NCBI RefSeq assembly: GCF_902148855.1 | Contig: NC_043957.1 | Span: forward strand, 18,750,678 to 18,814,677 | Length of the DNA: 64,000 bases | Direction: 5' to 3' | Origin: Sphaeramia orbicularis | Taxonomy: Eukaryota > Chordata > Actinopteri > Kurtiformes > Apogonidae | Part shown: piece by piece, positions 9,901 through 21,500 of the stretch | How the letters are laid out: each line of letters begins with the position of its first letter | Position numbering within the stretch: the stretch's first letter is position 1 | The notes under the pieces: model-generated | Databases searched by the model: none | What the model saw: only the letters and a program-made list of their open reading frames with translations | What the model was told of the DNA's origin: nothing | Program-made: the position numbers and the translations under genes

Positions 9901-12900
9901 TGAGCTGTCCACTTATGACGTCTGCCTCCATATCCCATTTATTTCTCTGGACTGAGTGTCATAGCGACTATTTGGACCCTACGAATACATAAGAAACAGG
10001 TTCAAGAAGACAAGCTACTATTATTATTTGAACCACACAGACAGTTTGACAGTTTGTTTTCATGTTTTTCTTCCTTGTAGTTTTCAGTCTTTTTGAATCT
10101 ACATTCTTCGTGGATCCTGTCGGTCTGTTATTAACTCTCACCTGAAGCACCTGTGGATCCTCCTGCTCCTTCAGCAGATTTCACATCTCTCCTTTTTCTG
10201 TAAGGTCGCTTGGCTAGTATATAAAAAAAAATAAGGTCACTGTCACAATCTAAAAAAAAAAAAAGGTTACTCTGTTATAAAGAGTTGATGAGGTTAAAAT
10301 TTGCATGTAGAAATTTCTTTGCCTCTTGCTTTAACTTGCACAGTTGAACTAAAAGAAGAAATGGTATCAGAACCAGACATATCAAAGCAACTCTGAATAC
10401 AACTGACACACTTTTCATTCACTGAAGAAAAAAATTATACAACTTTTCACCTAATGAAAAAAATCAGGATCCTAGTTATTAATAATCATCACAAAACCTG
10501 AACTTTTTTTTTTTTTTAACATAAAAATATTGATGTTCAAGACAAGAAGCGCTAAAATCTAACAAAAAGAGGTGTATCTTCTTTGCATCCAGTGCAGGTC
10601 ATATGGTATGGAAGCTGTTTTAAAAATGAAATGCTCATTTTCCTTAAAAATATTATTAATAATAAAAAACACTATAACAGAAAATTGAAAAATCACATGT
10701 CTTGTCTGTGGTATATTGTTGTAACATAACAATAGAGAAATATGACATTTCATTTTATTGGACTTATGTGGTTTTTCAATTCTGTATCGTTATTTTCAAG
10801 TAAAAATAAATACATATTCCATGTCTTGTAAAAATGACTGAGGCTTTACTTTTTATAAGACTTTTTCTGGTATGGAATATATCACATCATTTTTTTTCTT
10901 CAGTGAGTGCGATTTGTTTTCTGTAAAAAATATTTCCACCTGCAACAGAGCGAACACTTCTTTTTATTTCCTCTGATTCTACTGTAGCGGGGAAAGCTTT
11001 CTTTCTTCGGGTCCGCCTTGGTACTATGGAACAAAAAATACACAACTTGCTGTAACAAAAATGTTACAGAAGTGTCATTTTAGTCACATAAACATTTATT
11101 TAATAGTCTTTGAAATTAAAAGTAGAACTCACTTTCAGGTTTCTCTTTCAGCTGTTCACTGGATTAGGCCTTTCTTCCATCCTTTCTCCTGACTTTACAA
11201 AAAAAAAAAAAAGGGTTCACTCACCAGGATTTGCAGGAACTTTCTCTTCGTCTTCAACATCCTGTGATACCACACTTATTCCTGGCGCTTTGGTCTTTCT
11301 TCTAGGTCTATTTCCTTCCAGAATTGGAAACAAAAAGATAAATTCAGTATTGCATCCCAAGCATATTTAGAACCAGACATAGATATTTTTTCTTTTCACA
11401 TGTTTACCACGACACAAGGGTGCAACAGTTGTCATCTTAAGTACTCTTTCTTTTTCCTCCCTTTCTTCTTCATCCTCCACAGACACTTCCATGACAAGTG
11501 TTGGACTTCTGCTGTCCCTCTGACTTTGGCCTTGAGACTCGGACAGGACACCGCCCTGTGAGTACAACCGTTGAAACCCAAAAACACTGTTGGTAGTCTG
11601 CAATCACAGCAGAGATGAACGCATGTATGTATGTACAGTAAGTCTAAGAAGAGATATTTATTTACCTTACTAGGATGAGGACGTTCTGCCTGGTTGGAGA
11701 CCTTGGTCACATTTACATTATCTGAGATTCAACATCATTTTAATTTGATGAGATCAGGTCGAGTACAAATGAAAATATACATAACTGTCGATACTATTTT
11801 GCCTCTTTGACTCATACTATGCACAAAAGAAAAGGCACTGAAACAATACCTTACAATAATTTAACAATACATATTAAAACATTACAGGGTTTTGTACTTA
11901 ATTCAGGACTGTTACTTACAGCTGCACATGACTTTCATCGCCAGTTTTTCATCAAATCTGTAAAACCCGAGTCAAAGCCTAAGTATTATGAATCCATAAG
12001 TCTTTCCGTGATTAAGCACCTGAATCTTTTCCTTCACGGTGAACAATTTCCAAGTGTACTCCACCATAAACAGTCCATTTGTTTACAAACAGAGCCCGTA
12101 GGTCACTTGGGCATTTTCGGACATTTGTTGGAATGTGCACTGTGGGAAGCGGAGCTCCAGGCAGCTGCATTATGGCCGAAGCAGCAACAAACACAGAAAC
12201 AGCTTCATTGCCTCTTGCTACTGCAGCTTCCCACAATGCACGTCACAACAAATTTCCAAAAATGCCCAAGTGACCTACTGCCTCTGTTTGTAAACAAATG
12301 GATCGTTTATGGTGGAGTACACTTTGAAATTATTCCCCGTGAGGGAAGAGATTCAGGTGCGTAATCACAGAAAGACTAACAGATTTGAGATACTTCGGCT
12401 ATGACTCCGGTTTTACAGATTTGATAAAAAATTGGTTACGAAAGTCATATGCAGCTTTAAGGTCTCTCTAACTGGCATGGGAAAGAGAAACAAATGCATA
12501 TATTGGAGCAAACATGTAATCCATCACTCACTCGCATCCCATTCAATGACCTCCCCATCAGAGTTGATTAAACCACCAATTTCTTCATCTTGCTCCCTCT
12601 GTTCTTCATCTTCCCCATCTTGTAGTCTAACAGTCAAATGTAGTGTTTGGTCCTCTAACTTTGTAGATGCTATTTTGTGTCCATCTGACATCAGCGGCTT
12701 GTGCTCAGTAGAATGCTACAAACAGAAAACATGGTGAATATTTTGATCTTCTGAGATTTTCAATACATAGGAAGCAGTGTGTACCACCCAGAGATATAAG
12801 AAAATCAAAAAATGTCACATCAAATAATGCTTAAAATAAGCCTTATGAGACGTAACGCAGCAGGTAAACCAGGAAATAGTCCAAAGAAAATGATAACACA

Positions 12901-15230
12901 GTATACCGACTGTAGCCTATTGGTGTAGATGCCATCAGGCTATGATTAATCTACACAAACAAGAATATGAACATCTAGAAAGTAGATGCATTTACATCCA
13001 TTCATAAAAATGTTGAAGAGATTCCTTTTGAGTGTAACCCATTCTCTCATTAATTCATAGTTCACATTTTGATTTAATACTGTATCTTGAAAACTACAAC
13101 AAACTAGCACTTTTGACTTAATTTTTCTTTATTAATTAATCAAATGTATTAAAATTTCACTGCTTTTAGTCTGACACCATTTTGCTTGTAGACTGGTGGA
13201 ATTCATGCTCGATCAAAAACTTCAACTTTACCATTTTAAAAGTCACCATTTTGTATTAAATTCAATAAACTTTCAATAGTAAAACTTTTGTTAATATATT
13301 CATGTTAAATTTTGTTAGAAAGCTTAGATTCTTTGCAATTGAGTTGCTAAGTTTTTTTTTTTTTTTTTTTTTTTTTTTATAGTATTCCTGAGCACCAAAG
13401 CATAATTAGTGAAAGAATCACCTGGATAGTGATTGTAGCTAATGGGACTAGTGTATGTAGTTCAAGTTGTACTTTAACCACTTACTAAAAAAGGAAATGT
13501 TCTGAAACTAGAGGTTATTACCTTTCAAATGAGGAGTCGTTACTAATTTTTTCCTTGTGGTTCTTCAACTATAAACTTTGGAACTTGTTAAATAGGTGAA
13601 AATTAACACAAATTAGGTGGGAAGGAACAGGTTAAAAAGATGTACAAACTTTCTTCCTGTTTTTTTTTAACACTAACATCACTGCATACACTTGACCTTT
13701 AAAATGCAGTGATTTGCAGTTATATAACTGTAAGGACTAACACTGCAGTTAAATTTGATTGTGAGAGAATTATGAGAGCAAAGTTGCCATCTCCTGTTTC
13801 TGGATCTATGATACTACCTCTGTTTTCCAGTATATTGAGCCTGTTTATATTCACACCAATACTTTGATCATTATCCGATTTCTGGAGTTGTCATTATTCA
13901 AGCGGCCATGTAAACAGTATAATCTGATAGGTTTTATCAGATATGAGAAATTAGATTAACACACCTGGTTTCTCCCCAATACTCTGATGTCTTCCTGAAT
14001 GTATACAGGTTAATCTGATTTATTTCATTCTTTTATGTCTGTGCATGTGTAAGCACAATTAAAATAATTACATAGTCAAACATGAGTGGAAGACAACAGA
14101 AAGTTTAATTCTACTATCACTACGTGCGTACTCTGAAAGAAATCCGATAATGGACAGGATCATCTAAACCAGGGCTTTTCAATTATCGCATTTCTGAAGT
14201 GCACGTAAATGCATCAGATCTGATTATTACAATTATCCAATTACTCTCAGTTATTGGACTTTTATGGTAATGTAAACAGGCTGAGTATGGACATTTGTAT
14301 TCAGTTCATGTCTTTTTATTGGTAACAACAGTAGAAGGATGACAGGAAATGAAAGCAGAGAGAGATGATGAGTGACATATACAATAAAAAAAGAAACTCA
14401 GGCCGAAAAAACGTTAACTTACTGCTTGGCAAGGTATTGATCTTTTCATCTGATGTAGTTCTGCGTCTTCTGACAGAGATGTGCTTTGTTTCCCAGGGTT
14501 CAGATCTGCTCCCAATGACAACACAGTCTTATCAGGATCTCTTTCAGAGAGGCACTTGATGTAGACGGAGCTCTGCTGCTCGGCCCTAGCATGTGTCCCC
14601 TCCTGGGTTTTTATTACCTCATGTACTGGGCAGGATGAATGTCTCTCTGCTGTGTTATTGCACTGAAAAACAGTCACATTTCCGGACTCCTTTCTACAAA
14701 CATAGGACAGTTTGGGTCTGTCATCAGAGTCTATGACCATGTGTCTCTGGCTGACCTCAGATGAACTTTGCCCACAGTAACCAGGGTCATTGTATTCTTC
14801 AGAGCATTTCTCCTCAGAATCCAGTCTGTGGTGTCTCTTTAATCCATATGAAACAGAACTCTCCTTCTCATGTGCTTTGAAGTGGGGATGACAAATGAGT
14901 GTGGAAGTGGCATCTCTTTCCTTTTCTGATAAGTTCTCATCTGTATTTACAAGAAAAAAATGGCACAGTAGCAAATCAATACATAATCTCTTTGTGTATG
15001 TTGTCTTTTAAAGTGAAAATGATTATTTGTGATATGGATTTCATTTTCCACTCACAATTTTCACTCACAGTCCAGCCTTCCTCTTCTTCCTTGATGATCA
15101 CCTGAATATCTGGTGTTCCACAATTATAGTCCGGGCTCACTGGGACTTTTTTTGAGCCGTGGCCTGATGAGTTCTGGTCACCTTCACTTACACTTAGATT
15201 CAATGTCAACGGATCTTGGAGTTCAGGATC
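6180..15230 (-). CDS. C2H2 zinc-finger protein, nine fingers, multi-exon
   Basis: Coding exons on the minus strand, from 5' to 3': 15230-15056, 14940-14423, 12715-12532, 11721-11666, 11597-11408, 11314-11225, 11023-10940, 10213-10142, 9054-8812 and 6961-6180. All have GT/AG borders and compatible phases, and they sum to 2394 bases (797 codons plus stop) with no frame break. The 5' exon with the start codon is not resolved; a candidate ATG lies at 16362-16360 but its phase does not match. Order of parts: acidic start with an IIKEEEE stretch (possible SUMO site), a long low-complexity region, an acidic [15 protein letters not shown] exon, four basic modules, two fingers, then seven fingers in the last exon joined by HTGEKP-type linkers. 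Probably a nuclear DNA-binding regulator; the ortholog is not recognised. Confidence 0.85.
7816..8405 (+). mobile_element. PIF/Harbinger MITE with a Myb/SANT-like remnant
   Basis: Termini TGCCATGTTTCCAC and GTGGAAACATGGCA are perfect inverted repeats, flanked by the 3-bp duplication TTA, as expected for PIF/Harbinger. Just inside are repeated GACTC/GAGTC blocks. The middle (8115-8270) reads [20 protein letters not shown] then, after a one-base shift, [13 protein letters not shown], the trihelix/Myb-like domain of the Harbinger second protein. It lies in the last intron of the zinc-finger gene. Confidence 0.85.
8406..8811. other. Intron sequence beside the Harbinger element
   Basis: The stretch 8410-8530 contains a second terminal-like block (GTAGTGGAAACAAGGCCTTA) that may belong to a larger decayed relative surrounding the Harbinger element, with a possible partner near 7400-7440. 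Nothing coding is seen. Confidence 0.3.
8812..9054 (-). CDS. Zinc-finger gene exon: basic motif plus fingers 1-2
   Basis: Acceptor cccacacag, donor gtgaga. The exon begins [16 protein letters not shown], an AT-hook-like basic run, then a KKPKEK stretch and two fingers ([18 protein letters not shown]) joined by HTGEKP. It starts and ends in phase 1, as do the three small exons before it. Confidence 0.85.
9055..10141. other. Intron of the zinc-finger gene
   Basis: No open frame or motif is supported. A short stretch near 9660-9700 (TCAGTGGCAGCTGGTGC) looks like a dispersed repeat end; the rest is ordinary AT-rich intron. Confidence 0.4.
10142..10213 (-). CDS. Small phase-1 exon of the zinc-finger gene (KRPYRKRR)
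   Basis: 72-base exon between acceptor atactag and donor gtgaga. It reads [18 protein letters not shown] and STGAS. The basic start resembles an AT-hook or nuclear localisation signal and repeats the pattern of the neighbouring exons. Confidence 0.7.
10940..11023 (-). CDS. Small phase-1 exon of the zinc-finger gene (PRRTRRKK)
   Basis: 84-base exon between acceptor tccatag and donor gtggaa. It reads [18 protein letters not shown] then IKRSVRSVA. The basic run is immediately after the splice junction, as in the other three exons of the set. Confidence 0.7.
11225..11314 (-). CDS. Small phase-1 exon of the zinc-finger gene (NRPRRK)
   Basis: 90-base exon; the acceptor used here (tctggaag) keeps the phase, while the nearby tag site would hit a stop. 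It reads [20 protein letters not shown] then DEEKVPANP, ending at gtgagt. Basic start, acidic end. Confidence 0.7.
11408..11721 (-). CDS. Two middle exons of the zinc-finger gene
   Basis: Exon 11721-11666 (56 bases, reads [18 protein letters not shown]) and exon 11597-11408 (190 bases) are separated by a 68-base intron with GT/AG borders. The second carries a [14 protein letters not shown] stretch and a highly charged [13 protein letters not shown] segment. The first goes from phase 1 to phase 0, the second from 0 to 1, restoring the phase used by the downstream exon set. The very short intron makes the call less certain than for the others. Confidence 0.6.
11920..12457. repeat. Foldback element: palindrome with arms of about 250 bp
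   Basis: The sequence from AGCTGCACATGACTTTC on the left is matched by its near-perfect reverse complement ending GAAAGTCATATGCAGCT. Inner landmarks also pair, such as GTCACTTGGGCATTTT at 12101 with AAAATGCCCAAGTGAC near 12265, and the mirrored TGTTTACAAAC blocks. Both strands therefore show similar open frames, none of them a gene. Superfamily not assigned; it sits in an intron of the zinc-finger gene. Confidence 0.8.
12532..12715 (-). CDS. Acidic exon of the zinc-finger gene
   Basis: Acceptor tctgtttgtag, donor gtgagtg. It reads from [17 protein letters not shown] through [15 protein letters not shown] to GEVIEWDA. The phase joins both neighbours without a break. No named domain; the charge pattern suggests a disordered acidic region. 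Confidence 0.7.
12716..13837. other. Intron of the zinc-finger gene, no feature
   Basis: AT-rich; a run of about 27 T lies near 13353-13378. No coding, RNA or repeat-end signal recognised. Confidence 0.4.
13838..14283. mobile_element. MITE with AGCCTGTTTA termini, copy 1
   Basis: Ends AGCCTGTTTATATT and AATGTAAACAGGCT are inverted repeats. Inner blocks such as GTTAATCTGATTTATTTCATT and GAGTGGAAGACAA recur in the same order at 41484-41939, proving a dispersed family. No coding capacity. Superfamily unclear. Confidence 0.7.
14423..14940 (-). CDS. Long N-terminal exon of the zinc-finger gene
   Basis: 518-base open exon between acceptor aaatacag and donor gtaagt. The 172-residue product is hydrophilic with scattered cysteines and histidines but no finger spacing, and no domain is recognised. 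Phase fits the exon at 15230-15056, giving the joined sequence [13 protein letters not shown]. Confidence 0.75.
15056..15230 (-). CDS. First recognised coding exon of the zinc-finger gene
   Basis: Acceptor tttacag, donor gtgagtgg. The product reads [19 protein letters not shown] at the start and [17 protein letters not shown] near the end; the IKEEEE element is frequent in fish C2H2 proteins. There is no methionine in it, so an upstream coding exon must exist. Confidence 0.7.
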
Positions 15231-15281
15231 CTGTAAAGAAAAGAAGACACAAAGATACATGTTCAGTCTTCAGCACTTGCA

Positions 15282-15553
15282 AGAAACAAATGCCTCCATC
15301 CACTGTCATTTATTAAACTACTTGGAGTTTACTGGTGAATCAATGTTGCAGAAGATTACAGTGTTTCCACGTTCGGTATGGAGCCTCTGAATGTCCAAAT
15401 GGGTCATATCTGATGATGATGAAAAGATGACAAACTGCATTTTACCTCGATTACTTACACATATTGACAAGATTAATGATTCATAGGTTATTTAACATTT
15501 TAGATCAGTTGATGCTTTTGTTACTGGTGGCTCTTTGAGTCTTTGAGGATTAA
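15282..15553. mobile_element. Truncated TTAA-type MITE (CTTTGAGGG family)
   Basis: The right end reads GTCTTTGAGGATTAA. The body (TCCAAATGGGTCATATCTGA and ACTGGTGAATCAATG) matches copies at 18967-19489, 28137-28672 and 50170-50652. The left terminus is missing. Confidence 0.65.
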
Positions 15554-16629
15554 TGTGATAAAACATATTAATTGTTCACACTATGTCAAATTCAATGGCA
15601 GTTTTCTACTACTACTACTATTACTTCTACTTTGTGCTTCTCTCATTATGTGTCTCCACATCAGATCATCTGCCTCCATCTTATCCGGTCTTATGCATGT
15701 CCTCCTTCACCACATCAATAAGTCTCCTTCAATAAGTAAATCTCCAGCAGTTAGTCTTCTGATGAACGTTGTCAAACAGCTGTATGACACATTTTTTGGA
15801 CTGCATAGCTTTCTGAGAGGAACAATTGTGGTTTTATACAATAAACAGAAGCTCCTGAAGTTAGAAGAGTAAGCTGTCAGATCACACCTGTCAATCAAAG
15901 CTCGACCTTACACATTAAAAGTCTTCTATTTGCCCTCAAATCTTATATTATGTCCAGAAGCATCAGTACTCTTATTAAAGCCTCCAAATAAAACTAACAA
16001 GAGCAGAATGAATCCTAGAGACACTGTACTGATTTGTATATTTAGAGATAAGTTCAGTCTAAATGTCTTTCATGGTGGCCGTTGACGTCTGTTATGAATG
16101 TATTAATGACAGACATGTACAATGTATGACATGTGAAGGGGTGAATGTTTTAACAGCTAGCGGCACAGACTTATCCCTGTATTTGCTTACATGCATGTCT
16201 GTTTATGGAGCTGCATCCAGCTGGTTAACTGTAACAATTACGCTACATTTTCACGTCCAGACACCGCTAGCCAACTGTACAACAACAACACAACTGACAG
16301 CTGGGTTTTTATTGTTACCTCAAACATTGTGCGACGTTGTCACCGGAGTTAAAGGCTGACATTAGAAAACCTGGAAGGACAGTAAATGAAGCCAAGTCCT
16401 GCCGTTACAGCGGATGAAGCAGTTGTCACTAACTAGCGCTAGCTAAACTGTGTTGCGCCACCACTTCTTCTTCTACTCTTTTTTTTTTTACGCCAGCGGC
16501 TCACATCCATGTTGGTGAGTTCACCGGCTGGAAGGAGCACGGCGCCATCTGCTGGACATAAGGCGTCATCACCAAAACACCAGGATCAGGACAAGGATAA
16601 ACCAGGGGGTGTCAAACATACAGCTAATG
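15554..16629. other. 5' region of the zinc-finger gene
   Basis: From about 16330 to 16560 CpG density rises and CGCTAGCTA-type blocks appear, consistent with a promoter shared by the minus-strand zinc-finger gene. A minus-strand ATG at 16362 opens 14 codons to a gtaaca donor, but it ends in phase 2 whereas the next recognised exon needs phase 0, so it is only a candidate. The remainder shows nothing certain. Confidence 0.35.
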
Positions 16630-17464
16630 CAGCTCTGAAAAAAATAACAGACCACTGCAAAATTATCTCTAATATCTCTAATTTTACCAAAATTAGGTAT
16701 GTGTTTGAGTAAAATTAACATTTTTGTTTTATTCTCTGAACTACTGACAACATTTCTCCCAAATTCCAAATAAAAATATGGTTGTTTAGAGCATGAATTT
16801 GCAGAACATGACACATAGTCATAATAACAAAAACATGCAATGTTTTCATACCTCAAATAATGCAAAGAAAACAAGTTCATATTCATTTCTAAACAACACA
16901 ATACTAATGTTGTAACTTGGGAAAAGTTCAGACGTCAGTATTTGGTGGAATAACCCTGATTTTCAGTGACAGCTTTCACGTGTCTTGGCTCTCCACCATT
17001 GCTGTTGGATGACTTTATGCTGCTCCTGGCATAGAAATTCAAGAAGCTAAGCAATGTTCCATGGCTTGTGACCATCCATCTTCCTCCAGAAGTTTTCAAA
17101 GTGGGTTCAGATCTGGAGATCGGACTGGCCATGACAGGGTCTTCATCTGGTGGTCTGTCATCCACACTTTTGTTGACTTAGCTGAGGCCAGGAGCATTGT
17201 CCTGATACAAGAACCAGTCCTCAGAGTTTGGGAACATTGTCAGAGCAGAAGTCCAGTAGTTTTCAATAGTTATTTTTGGATTCCAGTTACTTTTGCGGTA
17301 CTAACAGCACTGTTTTTACCTATTGTAAGAGGATAGTGATGGCCACAGTAGTGGTGTTTGCACTTCTCCTCAAATAAGACATGAATCAGGAGTTTAATCA
17401 GTAAAATAAGGTGTGCTTGATTTCAGAGGAAATTACAGTGGTTTCTTCATTTTTTACAGAGCGG
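16630..17464 (-). mobile_element. Tc1-like transposon, internally deleted
   Basis: Ends CAGCTCTGAAAAAAATAAC and its degenerate partner near 17455 form Tc1-type inverted repeats. Minus-strand reading gives the C-terminal Tc1 transposase segment DDRPPDEDPVMASPISRSEP (17165-17105) and later AVTENQGYSTKY, the usual end of Tc1 transposases. Frame breaks and deletions remove most of the DDE domain, so it is dead. Confidence 0.85.
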
Positions 17465-18400
17465 TATATTATTTCTCATCTCATTATTATCACAACGTAC
17501 AGATCACCATGGATCTACAAAGGCACAAAACATTGGGAAGTGCAAAAATAACCTTGAGGACGTTAGATGTGATTACTGTCAACCTCATTTAAGTTCAGGG
17601 GTCACATACAGCCCAATGTGATCCAGCACTGTGACAACTTCAAATTTTCGTCGTGGTTTAATAGGAAATAAGTGAAATTACATTATGAAAATATATACAT
17701 TTACAAACTATCCTCTCACAATAAAATGTGAAAAACCTGAAAAAAATATGAGCAACCTTAAATGTCTTTAGAATAAGTGCAATTTCAACAATGATATGCA
17801 TTTTACTAAATGTAAAAATGCACAACATTTGTAGATCCACTCTGATCTGCAAATTGTATTAATAATAAGCTGAGATATACTGTTGAAAATGAACTTTTTT
17901 TTGGTAAGAAATTTCAGTTTTTATTTGTAGAGCAGTGTGTAACCTGAGTAATTCATATATTACTGGTTAATGACCAGATAATAAGGTAAACAGTGCGTCC
18001 ATTCCATGCAGTCAGCGTGTCAGTTAATATTTTACTGTTTTGTTATTATCGTGGAATAAACCGCTGACAGGAGTTGGGGTGAACTTTGACCTGGAGCAGC
18101 TTTAACAAGCCACATGGACCGAAGCAGCTGTACTGTACATTACCCCTGGCACATCTCTTATTTCATGTTATTTTTTTTTTTATACTTTTATACTGTTCTT
18201 TGTATAATGTTTGCATTTCAACTCTTTAAAAAAAAAAAAAAAAAGCTGTACTTCAGGCATCACCGACCCCAGCCCTCCTCCTCCTCCTCCTCCTCCTCCT
18301 CCTCCACATCATCAGGTACACGCATGACACGCTGACTGCGTAGGTGTGTGTGCGTGGGGTTTTCCACAGACACCGACAGCGGCAGCGGCTTGGAGTTATG
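17465..18400. other. Intergenic region upstream of bfar, with hAT MITE piece
   Basis: 17590-17900 is related to the CAGGGGTGTCAAAC hAT family (GGTCACATACAGCCCAATG). A (TCC)n microsatellite spans about 18275-18305. The next 100 bases are CpG-rich and lead into the bfar first exon. Confidence 0.5.
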
Positions 18401-18513
18401 GCGACGGCATTCCGAGTAGAGAAATCTATCTCCTCCGTGGTTTTAGCCCCAGTTTTTTATCTCCAGACAAACCGTATCCAGTGAAGCTCAGTGATGTGTT
18501 GTGATCCTCTGTC
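18401..18513 (+). promoter_or_regulatory. bfar: bfar 5' UTR / promoter-proximal region
   Basis: CpG-rich stretch with GCGGCAGCGG-like blocks directly before the ATG. No TATA box. Transcription start unknown. Confidence 0.4.
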
Positions 18514-21500
18514 ATGACGCAAGGTACGACGGTACTTTACGCACCGACGTTCATTAGCACTATGACACTTTAGCGCAGGAAACTAGTGTTCTCTGTTGTT
18601 TTACGGTTTACGGACACGTCAGTTTTAAGGCTAATGATATTAAATGCAGTTATCCGTCATGTTCTTGAATGATTTAACTCTCTACCGTTACGTAAGAGCA
18701 GCAAACATTGCTTCTTACCTAACTAGCTAATAGCTAACAGCTAGCTAGCCAATTAATGAGTAGCTACGTCCACATAACAGGATGTAACAAGTTAATTCTT
18801 CATGTTATCCACTGATTTATCATGTCTATATTTAACGTTGAAGTGACAATAGTGTATAGTTCCTGTGTGCTTGCCAGGTTCATGATTCATGATGACCACC
18901 ACCTTTCCAATTGTACTAATAGCTACTAGTATCCACCGTCTTCAATGTAAAACCTCTGTATTTTAACCCTTTAACACCTACAACTACTGTTGTGGAGACT
19001 TCCAAATGATTTTTTTTCTCTGTTCCCAAAGATTTTGTCACCACTTATTTATCGCTTAAATTTGGCATTTTTCAGTGATAATTTGATATTTTCCTATATT
19101 TAATTGACAGATCATACACACACACACACACACACACATATATACATATATGTGTATATATGTGTATATTTATTTATTTATTTAATGAACAACTTTTTCA
19201 GCCAAAATCTATCATTAACTGACCATAAAAACAAGTGTCTCCAACCACTGTCATTTGCCTAACTCATGGGTTTTACTGGTGAATCCATAGAAGATGACAG
19301 TGTTTCCATGTTCACTATGGAACTTCTGAACGTCCAAATGGGTCATATCTGATGACCATGAAAATACAACAAACTGCATTTTACATCAATTGTTTACATG
19401 TATTGATAGGAGTAATAGTTTAGGAGTTGTTAAACATTTTAGATCAGAAGAAACTTCCAGTTGCCAGCAGATGTTAAGGTCTTTGAGGGTTAATATAACA
19501 TGTAGCCTGTATAATTTGTTATTCAAATTCAGAGTAAATGTGCTTTACTGACACGACAAACTGGGGGAACACATCCAAAGACAATGCCATGATAAAATTC
19601 ACTATCAGTCAACATTGATAAGGTTAATTCTTGGTCTTGAGCAAAAGCTGAAGAAGTCATATGGGTAGTAATGGGCGGTTTTATATTATTCTTAAAATAC
19701 ATAACAAGATGATAGTTGTTTCTGTGAAGAAATGAGCAAGAGTTTCCACATTTTTAAAAATCTTTAAATGTTTAACTCAGTCTCTGTTTTGCTACTTTTT
19801 CTTGTCTTACAGACGTGGATATGTTTCATCAGATGGAAGTGCACACAGGTAATAGTCTGGGAGTCCTAAAGGATGACCCCATTACTCGTCTGAATCTCTT
19901 CTGCCGAAGCCACTAACCACCACCAACATCTCCGAACATGAATTTTCATGCCACTGCTGCTACGACATCCTGGTGAACCCCACCACTCTGACCTGTGGCC
20001 ACAACTTCTGCCGCCATTGTTTGGCTCTGTGGTGGGAGTCTTCTCACAAGAACGAGTGTCCTGAGTGCCGCGAGAAGTGGGAAGGGTTTCCCAAAGTCAA
20101 CATACTGCTGAGGTATGATTTTCACATCCACATGATGACTGAATTCTGTATTTCTGACAACAGTATTGACTTTGTCTTTCTTACACAGAGTATAGAACAG
20201 TATTTCACCAATTGTATGGGGATTAAAAATGTGTTTGTGTGATGGATGGGGTTAATATGATGGTAGTTTTGCTTCTAATCCCAGTGTTTTACCTTCATGT
20301 TGGTGCAAACATCAAAGCAGTATTTTGCTTTGAGGAGTAAGTTCTAAAATCTTTCATAAATGGTCAGAGTTGAATTTTTAATAATTTGTCACTTAAATCA
20401 GCAAATATCTAATTGAAAACATTCATTGAAATGTGATCAGGCTTTCAGTGTCATCATTCAGTTGTTAGTTTTTGATAGTGAGTGTTACATATACATTTTG
20501 GCTGTTACCCAAACACTACTGAGATTTGATATCCAGCCATACAGTTTGCATGTATTTATTGTATGGAACTAAATAAATTATGTAAAAGGTGGCGTGTGAC
20601 AGATAAGCAACAGAATAATGCACAACATCCATATCTGAATATTTCACACTGAAGCTATTCATATGATCGGCCATGTGAATTGGAGAGAGTTGTGAAACTG
20701 GTTCAGTAAAAAATACTGGACTGAACTTCATCTGGAACGCTGTCTCTCATAAAACCTGTGTACAGACTGTGCACTGTGTCCAGGTGAAAAGACACAGGAC
20801 AAACTGGTTCTGATTCATGTGACGTTAACATTACAGGAGCTCCTCATTCTGCCGAGAGTCTGGTTGTTTGTCTCTCAGTTGATAGTTTTTAGAATTTTGT
20901 GTCCTTTTTGTGAAAAGAAATCCACAGTTTTTTCATTGTTCTTGTGACGTCATGTTTTTTTCCACACAAAGATCATTTATTTGTGGTCCTAAAGGTTTTT
21001 TTGATTTAGAAAAGCTACAAATAGCTTTAGATTTTTACTTGTAATGTTAAACCAGGGGTGTCAAACTTATGGTCTGCCGGCAAAATGGCTTCCCAAGGGG
21101 TCTAATCTGGCCCACAGGTGGAATTTGCAGAGTGCAAAAATTAAATAGAAGACTTTGTCAGTCAAGGGTGCCACTGAGTCTTGACCAGTTGTTTTGATCA
21201 TAAAGTTAAATGCTATATTTTTTTTCAGATGCCTGTCACTGAATGCTTTATGTCTCTCTAGATCCACTGTGATCTGCAAGTTGTAATGCACATGTGTAAA
21301 TGATCAACTGAGATATAAATTCTAAAATTGCATGTATTTGTCTTAGGAAATTTTAGTGTGTGCATGAATATTCACATTTTTATAAAGGATAGTTTGTCTT
21401 GTATTTTCATAATGTAATTTTACTTTTTTTTGCACTAAAACAAATAGAGTTGGAGTTGTCATATTTCTAAATTATCATGCCATTACTTTACCGCCTCAAT

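Noticed and set aside
12012-12364. Open frames on both strands at about 12.0-12.4 kb
   Set aside because: They mirror each other because the region is a palindrome; not a gene.
15707-15898. Candidate first coding exon of the zinc-finger gene on the minus strand
   Set aside because: No acidic/coiled start typical of such exons, and no donor in the needed phase 0.
17061-17336. 91-codon plus-strand frame
   Set aside because: Antisense of the dead Tc1 transposase, which is readable on the minus strand.
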